A DNA stretch of 64,000 nt, taken from assembly GCA_963721175.1 (NCBI GenBank), contig CAVRIG010000023.1:62001-126000 (forward strand), in the 5' to 3' direction. Source of the DNA: Aliishimia sp963721175 (GTDB lineage Bacteria; Pseudomonadota; Alphaproteobacteria; Rhodobacterales; Rhodobacteraceae). Position numbers and translations under genes: made by a program. This document shows positions 30,376 through 40,490 of the stretch, piece by piece. The notes under the pieces are model-generated. The model was not told the origin of the DNA, ran no database searches, and saw only the letters and a program-made list of their open reading frames with translations. The stretch's first letter is position 1. The number at the start of each line of letters is the position of its first letter.

Positions 30376-31581
30376 CTATTCCGCAGGCTCGGTCGAGGCG
30401 GTCTTGTCCTGGTCCTCGGCCTTTTTCCTGCGGCGGAACAGGCGACCGATGCGCTGACCGCCTTCGACAAGACCCCCGGGCAGGAAGATCACGACCAGCA
30501 TGAAGATGATGCCCAATGTCAGGTGCCAGCCCTTGCCCACGAAGGGGTGGACGACGGCGACGATGAAATCTTCCAGACCGTCAGGCATGAAGGCGAACCA
30601 TCCATGCAGCACGTTGTCGTTGATCTTGGAGAAGATGTTCTCGAAATATTTGATCAGGCCCGCGCCCAGAACGGGTCCGATCAGCGTGCCCGCGCCGCCG
30701 AGGATCGTCATCAGCACGACCTCGCCCGACCGCGTCCATTGCATCCGTTCGGCGCCCGCCAGCGGATCCATCGACACCATCAGCCCGCCCGCGAGGCCCG
30801 CGAACATGCCCGAGATCACGAAGGCCGACAGCGTGTAAGGCCGCGTGTTGAGCCCGGTGTAGTTCATCCGCTGCTGGTTCGATTTCACGGCGCGCAGCAT
30901 CATGCCGAAGGGCGAGCGGAAGATGCGGATCGCGATGTAGAAACAGATCAGCATCACCACCGCGCAGAGGTAGTAGCCGACGTTGAAGGTGAAGCTCCAT
31001 CCGCTGACAACCAGATCGAACCCGTCGCGCATCTCCAGCCCGAAGAAGTTCGGCACCGGCAGCGAGCCGTCCTCGGCCCGGGCCTGGCCCAGGATGCGCG
31101 GGTCGTTGAGCGAAAGCTGCAAGCCGGTTTCGCCGTTGGTGATCGGGGTCAGAACGGAATAGGCCAGCGCGAAGGACATCTGGGCGAAGGCCAGCGTCAG
31201 GATCGAGAAGTAGATCCCCGACCGCCGCAGGCTGATAAAACCGATGAGCAGCGCGAAGATGCCGGCCACGGCGGTCGACATCACGATCGCCGGTATGACA
31301 TTCATGCCCAAAAGCTTGAACATCCAGACGCCGGCATAGGAGCCCGCGCCGAGGAACGCGGCGTGCCCGAAGCTGAGATAGCCGGTGAGCCCGAAGAGGA
31401 TGTTGAAGCCGATGGCGAAGATCCCGAAGATCAGGAACCGCTGCATCAGGTCCGGGTAGCCTGCGTTGAACTGCGCCAGGCCCGACTCCGTCGGAAACGG
31501 GTTCAGGATGATCGGCGCGAAGACCACCATGACCGTGACGATCAGGAAGAGGGCCGTGTCTTTTGCAGTCAATCCGAACAT
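30376..31581 (-). CDS. LivM-type ABC transporter permease (second cluster)
   Basis: A 401-residue permease, longer than usual because of an inserted loop near residues 150-190 (GETGLQLSLNDPRILGQ) and a charged C-terminal tail of Arg, Lys and Asp. Core motifs are FNILFGLTGYLSFGHAAFLG and VVLMTILGGAGTLIGPVLGA. It belongs to the amide/urea or branched-chain amino-acid uptake group. Confidence 0.9.
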   Translation of the reverse strand: MFGLTAKDTALFLIVTVMVVFAPIILNPFPTESGLAQFNAGYPDLMQRFLIFGIFAIGFNILFGLTGYLSFGHAAFLGAGSYAGVWMFKLLGMNVIPAIVMSTAVAGIFALLIGFISLRRSGIYFSILTLAFAQMSFALAYSVLTPITNGETGLQLSLNDPRILGQARAEDGSLPVPNFFGLEMRDGFDLVVSGWSFTFNVGYYLCAVVMLICFYIAIRIFRSPFGMMLRAVKSNQQRMNYTGLNTRPYTLSAFVISGMFAGLAGGLMVSMDPLAGAERMQWTRSGEVVLMTILGGAGTLIGPVLGAGLIKYFENIFSKINDNVLHGWFAFMPDGLEDFIVAVVHPFVGKGWHLTLGIIFMLVVIFLPGGLVEGGQRIGRLFRRRKKAEDQDKTASTEPAE

Positions 31582-31585
31582 GGGC

Positions 31586-32617
31586 CTACTCCTCCATCAC
31601 GCCCTTGCGGCCCATGAGGCCCCGCGGACGCGTCAGCAATATGATGATCGCAACGAGGTAGATGACGACCTGGTTGATGCCGGGAATGGTCTCGATCACC
31701 GCGTTTATCGATGCGAAGCTTTGCAGGATGCCGAGCAGGAAGCCTGCCAGCACCGCGCCCGGCAGCGACCCCATGCCGCCCACGACGACGACCACGAAAC
31801 TGAGGACGAGGAAGTCCATCCCCATGTGATAATTGGGCGAGTTGATCGGCGTGTACATGACGCCCGCCAGGCCCGCGACGGCGGCTGCGATGCCGAACAT
31901 GATGGTGAACCGCCGGTCGATGTCGATGCCAAGAAGGCCGACGGTCTCGCGGTCGGCCATGCCGGCCCGGACAACCATGCCGAAGGTCGTGAACTGCAGG
32001 AAGGCGAAGACCGCACCGATGATGACCATGGCGAAGAAGAAGTAGATCAGCCGCCAGTAGGGATAGACGATCTGGTAGGGATCGAAGCCCAGCAGCACGC
32101 CGAAATCGAAGCTGCCGCGGAACACTTCCGGGGCGGGCATCGGGATCGGGTTGGCGCCGTAGAATGCCTTGATGATCTCCTGCAAAACGATGGCGAGGCC
32201 GAAGGTGACGAGGATCTGGTCGGCATGTGGACGGCGGTAGAAGTGCTTGATGAGCCCGCGTTCAATGATGACGCCGACGAGAATCATCACCGGAATCGCG
32301 ACCAGGATCGCGAGCGGAACAGACCAGTCGATGATCGCAGCACCGACAGCTTCGCCGAACCAGTCGTTGATATAGGGCACGTCGACCTTTGCCGGGTTGC
32401 CGAGGAAGTCCGTGCGCGTCTCGTCGATGACCGTGTGCGACAGCGTCAGCAGCTTGTTGAGCGTCACGGCGCAAAAGGCGCCGATCATGAAGAGGGCGCC
32501 ATGGGCGAAGTTGACCACGCCGAGCGTGCCGAAGATCAGCGTCAGTCCAAGTGCGATCAGCGCATAGGCGGACCCCTTGTCGAGCCCGTTCAGGATCTGG
32601 AGAATTAAGGCTTCCAT
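31586..32617 (-). CDS. LivH-type ABC transporter permease (second cluster)
   Basis: A 343-residue permease with LNGLDKGSAYALIALGLTLIFGTLGVVNFAHG and the cytoplasmic segment FVVVVVGGMGSLPGAVLAG. A periplasmic loop (about residues 60-95, DETRTDFLGNPAKVDVPYI) is larger than in amino-acid LivH proteins. It is followed 4 bp later by livM. Confidence 0.92.
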   Translation of the reverse strand: MEALILQILNGLDKGSAYALIALGLTLIFGTLGVVNFAHGALFMIGAFCAVTLNKLLTLSHTVIDETRTDFLGNPAKVDVPYINDWFGEAVGAAIIDWSVPLAILVAIPVMILVGVIIERGLIKHFYRRPHADQILVTFGLAIVLQEIIKAFYGANPIPMPAPEVFRGSFDFGVLLGFDPYQIVYPYWRLIYFFFAMVIIGAVFAFLQFTTFGMVVRAGMADRETVGLLGIDIDRRFTIMFGIAAAVAGLAGVMYTPINSPNYHMGMDFLVLSFVVVVVGGMGSLPGAVLAGFLLGILQSFASINAVIETIPGINQVVIYLVAIIILLTRPRGLMGRKGVMEE

Positions 32618-32716
32618 GAGCGGGACCTTTCGAATGCGAAGCCCAGGGTCAGGCTGGCAAGTGCCGGTACCCCGCGCCCGATGTCCGGGCGCGGGGCGTG
32701 GTTTCGGAGGCCCGTA

Positions 32717-34082
32717 TCAGGCGCCGGGGTTGCAGGAGCCCAGCGATCCGCCTGCGAAGTCGGGGTGATCGACCGGGTAGGTGACCTTGTCGCGCGGCGT
32801 CACTTCGACGATCTCCACGAGGTCGAACTCGTTCTCGGGATTCTCCTTGCCCTTCACCACGACGACGTCCTTGAAGCACTGGTGATCTTCGGCGCGGTAG
32901 AGCGTGGGGCCGTTGCCAAGGCCGTCGAACTCGAACCCTTCGAGAGCTTCGCCCACGGCACAGGGGTTGAACGAGTTCGCGCGGGTCACGGCGTCGGCGT
33001 AAAGCAGGGTCTGCACGTAGCAGGTCTGCGCCGCCTGCGATGGCGGGAAGCCGAACTTGTTGCCGAATGACTGCACCAACGCATTGGTACCCGCGTAGCG
33101 CGCGCCCTTTTCGTTCTCCAGTTTCCAGTCCCAGTTTTGTGAACCGAAGATGCCCTTGATGTTGGCGCCTGCACCGCGCGCCATGAGCTCCGAGTAAAGC
33201 GGCACGACAATGGCGAAGTCCTTGCCATTCGCCTGGGCGTCCCGCAGGCCGAACTGCACGGCCTGGGTCAGCGAGTTGACCATGTCGCCGCCATAATGGT
33301 TCAGGACCAGTACATCGGCGCCGGACTGCAGAACCGGGGTGATGTAGGCCGAGATAATCCCCCGCGCCGACCGGCGTGAGCACGGTGGCCACGGTTTCCC
33401 AGCCAAGCGCCTCGGTGTAGGTGCGCATCGACTTTTCCTGGCTCCAGCCCCAGGTGTAGTCGGCGGTCAGGTGGTAGGCCTTGCGGTCGGTGCCATAATT
33501 CGCCTCGAGGATCGGGGCGAGTGCGCGGCCCGACATTTCGGTATTGAAGAAATGACGGAAGCCGTTCGCGCGTTTGTCCTTGCCGGTGGTGTCGTTCGAG
33601 TGGGTGAGACCGGCCATGAAGATGATGCCGGCGTCCTGGCACAGGCCTTGCACGGCAATCGCCACACCCGAGGAGGACCCGCCGGAGATCATGATCGCGC
33701 CGTCCTTCTCGATCATCGACCGGGCGGAGGCGCGTGCCGCGTCGGAGTTGGTCTGCGTGTCGCCGGTGACATACTCGACTTTGCGGCCGAGGATGCCGGT
33801 GCCGTCGAGCACCTTGGACGAGAAGGTGGGCAGCATGCCGCCGTCGCCTTCTCCGTTCAGATGCTCCACTGCCAGTTCGAACGCGCGCAACTCGTCGGCG
33901 CCTTCGTCGGCGTAGGAGCCCGTCTGGGGCACGTTGAAGCCCAGCGTCACGGTCGAGCCGGTGGGCTCGTTGGTAAAGGCATGTGCGGACGAGGCCGTGA
34001 AGATCGTCGGCATCGCCAGCACCGAGCCGGTCGCCACGCCGGTTTTGAGCAACCCACGACGTGTGAGGTTCGATTTTGTCAT
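32717..34082 (-). CDS. LivK-type substrate-binding protein (second cluster, one frameshift)
   Basis: Tat-exported binding protein of about 454 residues. The leader is NLTRRGLLKTGVATGSVLAMP and the mature fold starts TVTLGFNVPQTGSYADEGADE. An extra base near 33355-33358, between GAGD and SAYITPVL, splits it. The C-terminal half continues to DFAGGSLGSCNPGA. The length and SGGSSSGVAIAVQ segment suggest the urea/short-amide or aromatic-acid branch rather than leucine. It heads the liv operon and lies divergent from the XRE regulator gene. Confidence 0.88.
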
Positions 34083-34309
34083 GAAATCCTCCCATTTGGT
34101 TCTGGCCTGACCGAATCTCCGTTCAGTCAAGCGCACACATTGGTGCAAAGCGCTTATCGCAGGGTTGTCGAAAATTTCGCAATAAGCCCCTTGAGTGACA
34201 GTATTATTTTGTAAATAACTGCACAGGCGCCAACGGCATTCTGTAAAGTGACTTATGTTGCGGCGCAGAAAGACGTTGAATTCGCGGCACAATGCAGGGG
34301 AGGTGTGCC

Positions 34310-35592
34310 ATGGTATCCGAAGGATTGACCGGAAGCCGGATCCGGGAGCGCCGGCAGATCAGCGGTCTGCGTCAGGCCGACCTCGCACGGCAGATCGGAA
34401 TCTCCGCCTCGTACCTCAACCTTATCGAGCATAACCGCCGCAGAATCGGCGGCAAGCTGCTGCTTCGGATCGCCGAAGTGCTGGGTGTGGAGAGCGCGCT
34501 TCTGACTGAAGGCGCGGAAGCGGCGCTGATCGGCGCGCTGCGCGAGGCCGAAGCGGATGCCGCTGTGCAGGGTGTGGAGCTGGACCGGATCGAGGAGTTC
34601 GCGGGGCGTTTTCCCGGATGGGCCCGGCTCCTTGCCGCAACCCACGCGCGGGTCGGCCAGCTGGAGCAGACCGTCGACGGGCTGAACGACCGGCTGACGC
34701 ACGATCCCGCCCTCGCGGCGTCGGTACACGAGGTCCTGTCGACCGCAGCCTCGATCCGGTCCACCGCATCGATCCTCGCCGAAACCGATCAGCTGGAGCG
34801 GGAGTGGTTGAACCGCTTTCACGCGAACATCAACGAGGACAGCGCGCGGCTGGCTGAAAGCAGCCGCGCGCTGGCGGCTATCTCGAACAGGGCCATACCG
34901 GGTCCGAGGACACGCAACTCCCGCAGGAGGAGGTGGACGCGTTTCTCTCCGAGAACGACTACAGCTTCGGCGCACTCGAAGACGGCACGGCCCAACCGTC
35001 CGAGCTGTTGGCCGAGACCCGTCTGAGCGCGGCGGCGCGCGCCATTCTCGGACCGGTCCTCGACGGCTACGTGGCGGATGCGGCGCTTCTTTCGCTCGGC
35101 CGGCTGCAAATGGCGCTCAAGGACGGGGCCAGCCGCGATCCGGTCCGTCTGGCGCGCGACCTCGACGTGCCGGTGGCCGTGGTGATGCGACGGATGGCCT
35201 GCCTGCCGGAGTTGGGCGCGGGGTACGTGATGTGCGACCGGTCCGGCAGCCTCCTGCTGCGCAAGGCGCTGCCCGGGTTCACCCTGCCGCGGTTCGGCGC
35301 GTCCTGTCCGCTCTGGCCGCTCTTCATGGCGCTGTCGCAGCCCGGCACGATCATCCGCAAGCAGGTTGTGCAACTGGGCCGGCGGCAGGTGAAGTTCGAG
35401 TGCTACGCCGCTGCCGAAACCGTGGGGGCGACGGTCTACAACATGCCGCCGCTGGTGCGGTCGGGGATGCTGATGATGCCGTCCGATGCCCCGGGCGAGG
35501 CCGAACTGACGGTGGGCGCGTCCTGCCGGATCTGCCCGCGCAGCGGGTGTCCCGGTCGTCGGGAACCGTCCGTCCTGCAGGACAGCATCTGA
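34310..35592 (+). CDS. XRE-family regulator, ScfR (short-chain fatty acyl-CoA regulator)-like (one frameshift)
   Basis: About 427 residues after repair. The N-terminal helix-turn-helix is IRERRQISGLRQADLARQIG then SYLNLIEHNRR. A middle helical region follows and then a large C-terminal domain ending with cysteines in GASCRICPRSGCPG. This layout matches RamB/PrpR/ScfR-type regulators of acetate and propionate metabolism. One base appears lost near 34880 between ALAA and YLEQGH. It is divergent from livK across 227 bp that contain several AT-rich dyads, and it precedes the response-regulator gene. Confidence 0.8.
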
Positions 35593-35711
35593 TGTTTTGA
35601 CAGGCCGTTCAAAAAGTTCGATCATTTCGCCACGGAAGGTTCGGCCTTCGGCTCGAAAGGACGCGGGGAACGTCCACGGCCAGACACATGCAAGGGGGGA
35701 GACGCGGCAAC

Positions 35712-36080
35712 ATGGGAAAGCATGTTCTGCTTGTTGAAGACGAAGCCAACATCATTGAGGCCATCCGGTTCCTGCTGACGCGGGACGGCTGGCATGTCGA
35801 AGCGCATGCCGACGGGGGAACGGCCTTTGCGCGGATCCGCGAGCGGCTGCCGGATCTGGTGATCCTCGATTTGATGCTGCCGGGCAAGAACGGGCTCGAC
35901 ATTCTGCGCGAGGTGCGCCGGGATCCGGACTTCGCCAATCTGCCGGTGCTGATGCTGACCGCGCGCGGGCAGGAACAGGACCGGGACCTTGCGACCCAGG
36001 CGGGCGTGAACCGGTTCATGACCAAGCCGTTCTCCAATTCCGAAGTCCTGGATGCGGTGCGTGATCTGGCTGCGGGCTAG
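35712..36080 (+). CDS. Single-domain response regulator
   Basis: A 122-residue CheY-like receiver with no output domain. Acidic pocket DE at residues 10-11 (LLVEDEANI), phospho-acceptor Asp in LVILDLMLPGKNG, Thr in MLTARG and Lys in FMTKPFS. It lies 3 bp from the small membrane protein and in line with the SSS-histidine kinase, its probable partner. Output must occur through another protein, possibly by phosphotransfer or protein contact. Confidence 0.88.
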   Translation: MGKHVLLVEDEANIIEAIRFLLTRDGWHVEAHADGGTAFARIRERLPDLVILDLMLPGKNGLDILREVRRDPDFANLPVLMLTARGQEQDRDLATQAGVNRFMTKPFSNSEVLDAVRDLAAG

Positions 36081-36083
36081 GCG

Positions 36084-36392
36084 ATGCCCGACCATCCGGA
36101 AACCGGCGTCTTTCTGGAAAAGCGGAGCTATCGACGCCGCCGGCTCGTCGACGCGCTGAAATCACTGCCGTTTGCGGGAGCATGGCTGTTCCTGCTCCCC
36201 GTGTTCTGGCCGGGCGGGGAGGACGATGCCCCGCGTGCGATGTCGGCGGCGCTCTACTATGTCTTCGGGGCCTGGCTGGTGTTGATCGTCATGTCCGCGG
36301 CATTGATCCGGAGCACGCGGCGCTCCGAACGTCCCGACGAAAGCCACAGCGCGCCTGGACAGGATGGCGCAGGCGAGGCCTCGGACCCATGA
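36084..36392 (+). CDS. Small two-helix membrane protein
   Basis: 102 residues. The basic N-terminus EKRSYRRRRLVDALK precedes two hydrophobic segments (about residues 31-45 and 59-77), and the tail is acidic and polar. Its stop overlaps the kinase start (ATGA), so the two are co-translated. It probably assists the transporter-kinase. No known domain is recognised. Confidence 0.7.
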   Translation: MPDHPETGVFLEKRSYRRRRLVDALKSLPFAGAWLFLLPVFWPGGEDDAPRAMSAALYYVFGAWLVLIVMSAALIRSTRRSERPDESHSAPGQDGAGEASDP

Positions 36393-39070
36393 CCTCGCTC
36401 AACACGCTCGTGCTGATCTGCCTGGCCTATGTGACCTTCCTGTTCATCGTGGCCTTCGCAGCGGAGCGCGCCGCGTTCCGGGGCAAGCGAAGCTGGTTCC
36501 GCGCGCCGATCGTCTACACGCTCTCCCTGTCGATCTACTGCACCGCCTGGACGTTCTATGGGGCGGTCGGCTATGCCGCGCGGTCGGGCATGGAGTTCGT
36601 GACGATCTACCTCGGGCCAAGCCTCGTCATGATCGGCTGGTGGTGGATCCTGCGCAAGCTCGTGCGGATCGGACGCACGCAGCGGGTGACCTCCATCGCC
36701 GACCTGATCTCCTCGCGCTTCGGCAAGTCCAACCTTCTGGCGATCTGCGTCACGGCCGTGGCGGTGATCGGGGTCACGCCGTACATCGCGCTGCAATTGC
36801 AGTCGGTGACGCTGTCGCTCGCTGTCTTCGCCGATTTCGATGGTACCGCCGAGCCGCTCGAAAAGGGGGCCGCCGCATTCTGGATCGCCTTCGGCCTGGT
36901 GATCTTCACGCTGCTCTTCGGCACCCGCAGCCTCAATGCGAACGAACGCCAGCATGGCATCGTCATCGCCATCGCCATCGAGGCCGTGGTGAAGCTGGTG
37001 GCGCTGCTTGCCGTAGGTGTCTTCGTGATCTGGGGGTTGGCGGGCGGGCTCGGCGACATGATGGCGCGGGTCGACGCCTCGGACCTCGGCCAGTGGAACG
37101 TCGATCGGGGGCGGTGGGCCGCGCTGACCTTTCTGGCCGCCGCGGCGTTTCTCTGCCTGCCGCGGATGTTCCAGGTGCTGGTGGTCGAGAACGACGATGA
37201 CCGGCAGCTGGAACTCGCGGCCTGGCTCTTTCCGCTCTACCTGATGCTGATGAGCCTCTTCGTCGTGCCGATCGCGGTGATGGGGCTCGACCTCATTCCC
37301 GATGCGAACCCGGACCTCTACGTCCTGACCCTGCCGCTGACCCAAGGAGCCGACACGCTGGCGGTGCTGGCCTTTCTCGGCGGCTTTTCCTCGGCGACCT
37401 CCATGGTGATCGTGGCGAGCCTCGCGCTGGCGACGATGGTGTCGAACCACGTGGTCATGCCGATCTGGCTCGCGTTCAAGGGCGACGGCGCGTCGGTGTC
37501 GGGCGACGTGCGCCATGTGGTGATGCTGTCGCGGCGGGCGTCGGTCGGGGTGATCGTCGGGCTTGGCTATCTCTACTACCGGATTTCGGGCGGCAGCGCG
37601 GCCCTGGCCGCGATCGGCCTCATATCCTTTGCCGGCGTGGCGCAGTTCCTGCCGGCGATGCTGCTGGGCATCTTCTGGCGCGGGGCCACGCGGGTCGGCG
37701 CGCTCACCGGTCTTATCGTCGGCTTCGTCGTCTGGGCCTGGACCATGCTGCTGCCGTCCTTCGGGCAGGATGGCGCGCTGAGCGCGCAGATCCTGGCTCA
37801 AGGTCCTTGGGGTATCGAGGCGTTGCGGCCCCAGGCGCTTTTCGGATTCGAAGGGTTCGACCCGATGGTGCACGCGATCTGGTGGAGCCTGTCGCTCAAC
37901 TTCCTGGCCATGTGGATCGTGTCGATCTTCACCTTTCCGCACCCGATGGAGCGATTGCAGGGCGCGCAGATGGTCAACGTCTTCGACCGGTCCGCGGCCG
38001 CGCAGGGCTGGTCCGCGGCCGCCGCCGAAAGCGAGGATCTGCTGATCATGGCGCAGCGGATCCTCGGGCCGGAGGAGGCGCGGTCGCTCTTTCGCGACGA
38101 GGCCCGGCGGCAGGGATCATCAGGACGGCTGGCGGAACCGACGCCGGCCTTCCTGCAGCGTCTGGAACGCGAGCTGGCCGCGTCCGTCGGCGCCGCCACC
38201 GCGCACGCGATGGTCAGCCAGATCACCGGCGGGCCGGGGATCACCGTGCAGGACCTTATGGCGGTGGCCGACGAATTCGCGCAGATCCTCGAATACTCCA
38301 GCCAGCTCGAGGCCAAATCCGCAGAACTCAGCCGGACCGCGCGCAAGCTGAAACAGGCCAACACCAAGCTCACCCAGCTGTCCGTCCAGAAGGACGCGTT
38401 CCTGAGCCAGATCAGCCATGAGTTGCGCACCCCGATGACCTCGATCCGTGCGTTTTCCGAGATCCTGCGGGATACCGAAGGCCTCGATCCGGCCGAGCAG
38501 CGCCGATACGCCTCGATCATCCACGACGAGGCGATCCGGCTGACGCGGCTGCTCGACGATCTTCTGGATCTCAGCGTGCTGGAGAACGGGCAGGTGACGC
38601 TGAATTCGCAGGAGGGGGTGCTGTCCTCCCTGCTCGACCGGGCGGTGCAGGCGGCGCAACCCTATGGCACCGCCGCGCTGACGGTGCATCGGGACCGCGC
38701 GGCGGAGCAGGTCCAGCTGGAGACAGACCTGGACCGTTTGACGCAGGTCTTCATCAACCTCGTATCGAATGCCCAGAAATACTGCGCCGCGGAAGAGCCC
38801 GAATTGCGGATCGAAGTGCGCGCGGGGCCGGACCGGACATTTGTCGATTTCATCGACAACGGGGCCGGGATTCCGGAACAGGATCGCGACCTGATTTTCG
38901 AGAAATTCTCGCGGCTTGGCGACAGCGACGGGACCGGTGCCGGCTTGGGCCTCGCGATCTGCTCGGAGATCATGGAGCGTCTTGGCGGCGAGATCCGCTA
39001 CCTGCCGGACACCGGCGGGACCGGGTTTCGCGTGACGCTGCCCCGGGCCCGGGCGATGGCCGCCCAATGA
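36389..39070 (+). CDS. Sodium/solute symporter-type sensor histidine kinase
   Basis: An 893-residue fusion. Residues 1 to about 530 form an SSS-family transporter with about 13 membrane helices (for example IYCTAWTFYGAVGYAARSG near the N-terminus). A coiled linker of about 100 residues (EYSSQLEAKSAELSRTARKL) leads to the kinase, with H-box FLSQISHELRTPMTS, N-box NLVSNAQKY and G-boxes DNGAGIP and GTGAGLGLAI. The architecture is that of CbrA-like kinases, which couple solute uptake or sensing to signalling. No receiver is fused; the separate receiver at 35712 is the likely partner. Confidence 0.92.
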   Translation: MTSLNTLVLICLAYVTFLFIVAFAAERAAFRGKRSWFRAPIVYTLSLSIYCTAWTFYGAVGYAARSGMEFVTIYLGPSLVMIGWWWILRKLVRIGRTQRVTSIADLISSRFGKSNLLAICVTAVAVIGVTPYIALQLQSVTLSLAVFADFDGTAEPLEKGAAAFWIAFGLVIFTLLFGTRSLNANERQHGIVIAIAIEAVVKLVALLAVGVFVIWGLAGGLGDMMARVDASDLGQWNVDRGRWAALTFLAAAAFLCLPRMFQVLVVENDDDRQLELAAWLFPLYLMLMSLFVVPIAVMGLDLIPDANPDLYVLTLPLTQGADTLAVLAFLGGFSSATSMVIVASLALATMVSNHVVMPIWLAFKGDGASVSGDVRHVVMLSRRASVGVIVGLGYLYYRISGGSAALAAIGLISFAGVAQFLPAMLLGIFWRGATRVGALTGLIVGFVVWAWTMLLPSFGQDGALSAQILAQGPWGIEALRPQALFGFEGFDPMVHAIWWSLSLNFLAMWIVSIFTFPHPMERLQGAQMVNVFDRSAAAQGWSAAAAESEDLLIMAQRILGPEEARSLFRDEARRQGSSGRLAEPTPAFLQRLERELAASVGAATAHAMVSQITGGPGITVQDLMAVADEFAQILEYSSQLEAKSAELSRTARKLKQANTKLTQLSVQKDAFLSQISHELRTPMTSIRAFSEILRDTEGLDPAEQRRYASIIHDEAIRLTRLLDDLLDLSVLENGQVTLNSQEGVLSSLLDRAVQAAQPYGTAALTVHRDRAAEQVQLETDLDRLTQVFINLVSNAQKYCAAEEPELRIEVRAGPDRTFVDFIDNGAGIPEQDRDLIFEKFSRLGDSDGTGAGLGLAICSEIMERLGGEIRYLPDTGGTGFRVTLPRARAMAAQ

Positions 39071-39166
39071 AGAGAGCAATGAGACAGAATGTCCGCGAGG
39101 TAAGGCAATCGTAACCATCCGCCGATAGACGGGAGGTCGAGGGGAAGTCAGACCGTGGCAGCGGAT

Positions 39167-40429
39167 ATGAGTGAAAACACAGCAACTTCGGTCCTGAGGC
39201 GCAAGGCGCAAAGGGGCCAGGAACAGTTCCAGGCGCGCGCGATGACCGCAGCGCGGGCCTTGCGCATAACGCTTGCCAAGGTGGCAGAGGACGAGATGGG
39301 ACTCGCCCTCGCGGCCATCGGTCTGACGGAGTCACGTGGGCCGGCCGAGCCCGTTCTGAAGGCTCTCGAAGACACGACACTGATGATCCTGCTTAATTCG
39401 CCGGGGCGCGGGCCCGGTGCGGCGCTGATCGATTCAGCACTGGCGGGTGCGATCGTGCAGCAAGTGACGATGGGCCGCGTCAGCGAATTGCGGGAAAACG
39501 CGCCACTGCGCAAACCCACCCGCACGGATGCCGCGCTCGTCGCGCCGCTGCTCGACAAGCTTTTCGAACGGGCCGGGCCGCTGCCGGACATCACCTCGCA
39601 CATGCAGATGCTGTCGGGCCTGCGATTCGGTGCCGAGATGGCAACTCCGCGCCTGCTCCAGATGGCGCTGGAGGCATCGGATTACGTGCATTTCTCGATC
39701 ACGGTCGACGTCGCCAACGGCACGCGGCAGGGCAAGATCGATCTGATCCTGCCGGTGGTCGACGCAGCGGCGGACGCTCCGAAAGCCGATGCGGATGACG
39801 CTGAACCGCCGGCGACGACGCTCGAGCCGCTGGTGATGTCGCTCAACGCGCAGTTGCGGGTGGCGCTCTGCCGGATCCGCATGCCGTTCTCGCAGCTTGC
39901 CGACCTGTATCCGGGCGACGAGATACCGCTGCCGCCCGGTGTGATGGACAATGCCGAAGTGCTCACGATCGCGGGTCGCAAGGTGACCAGTGGCAAGTTG
40001 GGCCAGATCGACGGGTACCGGGCGGTTCGTCTCGAGATTTCGCCGCAGCAGAAGGGCTCCGGCACGCACGAGGCGGCATCTGCTGGCGGGTTGGGACTGC
40101 AGCCGATGACCGCGCCGCATCGCCGTTCTCAGCCGGAGCCGCGCGCGATGGAGTTCAGTGACATGGACGGCCATGGGGACGGCCACGAGGACCGCCACGG
40201 CGGCGGCGATTTTCCGGATCTGCCCATGGACGATTTTCCCGGACTTGCCGATCTACCGGAGTTGCCGGACCTGCCGGGGGACACGCACGGTTTGTCGGAC
40301 CTGCCCGATCTGCCGGATCTCCCGGACTTGCCGGATCTGCCCGACATGTCGGGCGGCGAAGCTGGCGACTTGCCCGACTTGCCGGATCTTCCGGACCTAC
40401 CCGATTTTCCGATGGCCAATCAGGGCTGA
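39167..40429 (+). CDS. FliM/FliN-type SpoA-domain protein with an Asp-Leu-Pro repeat tail
   Basis: About 420 residues. The N-terminal two thirds are helical. A SpoA (surface presentation of antigens / flagellar switch C-terminal) domain spans about residues 215-290, with PLVMSLNAQLRVALCRIRMP, LADLYPGDEIPLP and GYRAVRLE. The last 90 residues are low-complexity and acidic, repeating PDL/PDLP about fifteen times. An upstream GTG at 39155 is also possible; ATG 39167 gives MSENTATSVLRRKAQ. No flagellar genes are nearby, so a role as a motor component or as an orphan switch-like adaptor is undecided. Confidence 0.75.
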   Translation: MSENTATSVLRRKAQRGQEQFQARAMTAARALRITLAKVAEDEMGLALAAIGLTESRGPAEPVLKALEDTTLMILLNSPGRGPGAALIDSALAGAIVQQVTMGRVSELRENAPLRKPTRTDAALVAPLLDKLFERAGPLPDITSHMQMLSGLRFGAEMATPRLLQMALEASDYVHFSITVDVANGTRQGKIDLILPVVDAAADAPKADADDAEPPATTLEPLVMSLNAQLRVALCRIRMPFSQLADLYPGDEIPLPPGVMDNAEVLTIAGRKVTSGKLGQIDGYRAVRLEISPQQKGSGTHEAASAGGLGLQPMTAPHRRSQPEPRAMEFSDMDGHGDGHEDRHGGGDFPDLPMDDFPGLADLPELPDLPGDTHGLSDLPDLPDLPDLPDLPDMSGGEAGDLPDLPDLPDLPDFPMANQG

Positions 40430-40490
40430 CCGACCGGGTCGAAGAACCGTCGCGACCTGGGCCGGAGAAAGCCCCTCTTCAGAAAATCCG

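Noticed and set aside
36257..37942. Long minus-strand open frame opposite the histidine kinase
   Set aside because: High-GC antisense shadow rich in His, Arg and Asp; the + strand frame encodes a complete SSS-kinase with all motifs.
40129..40419. Minus-strand frame reading Gly-Arg-Ser-Gly-Lys repeats opposite the SpoA-protein tail
   Set aside because: It is the antisense shadow of the Asp-Leu-Pro repeat; it has no ribosome site or conserved domain.
40240..40420. CRISPR array in the repetitive stretch
   Set aside because: The repeat is a 9-base degenerate coding repeat with no spacers and lies inside a clear reading frame.
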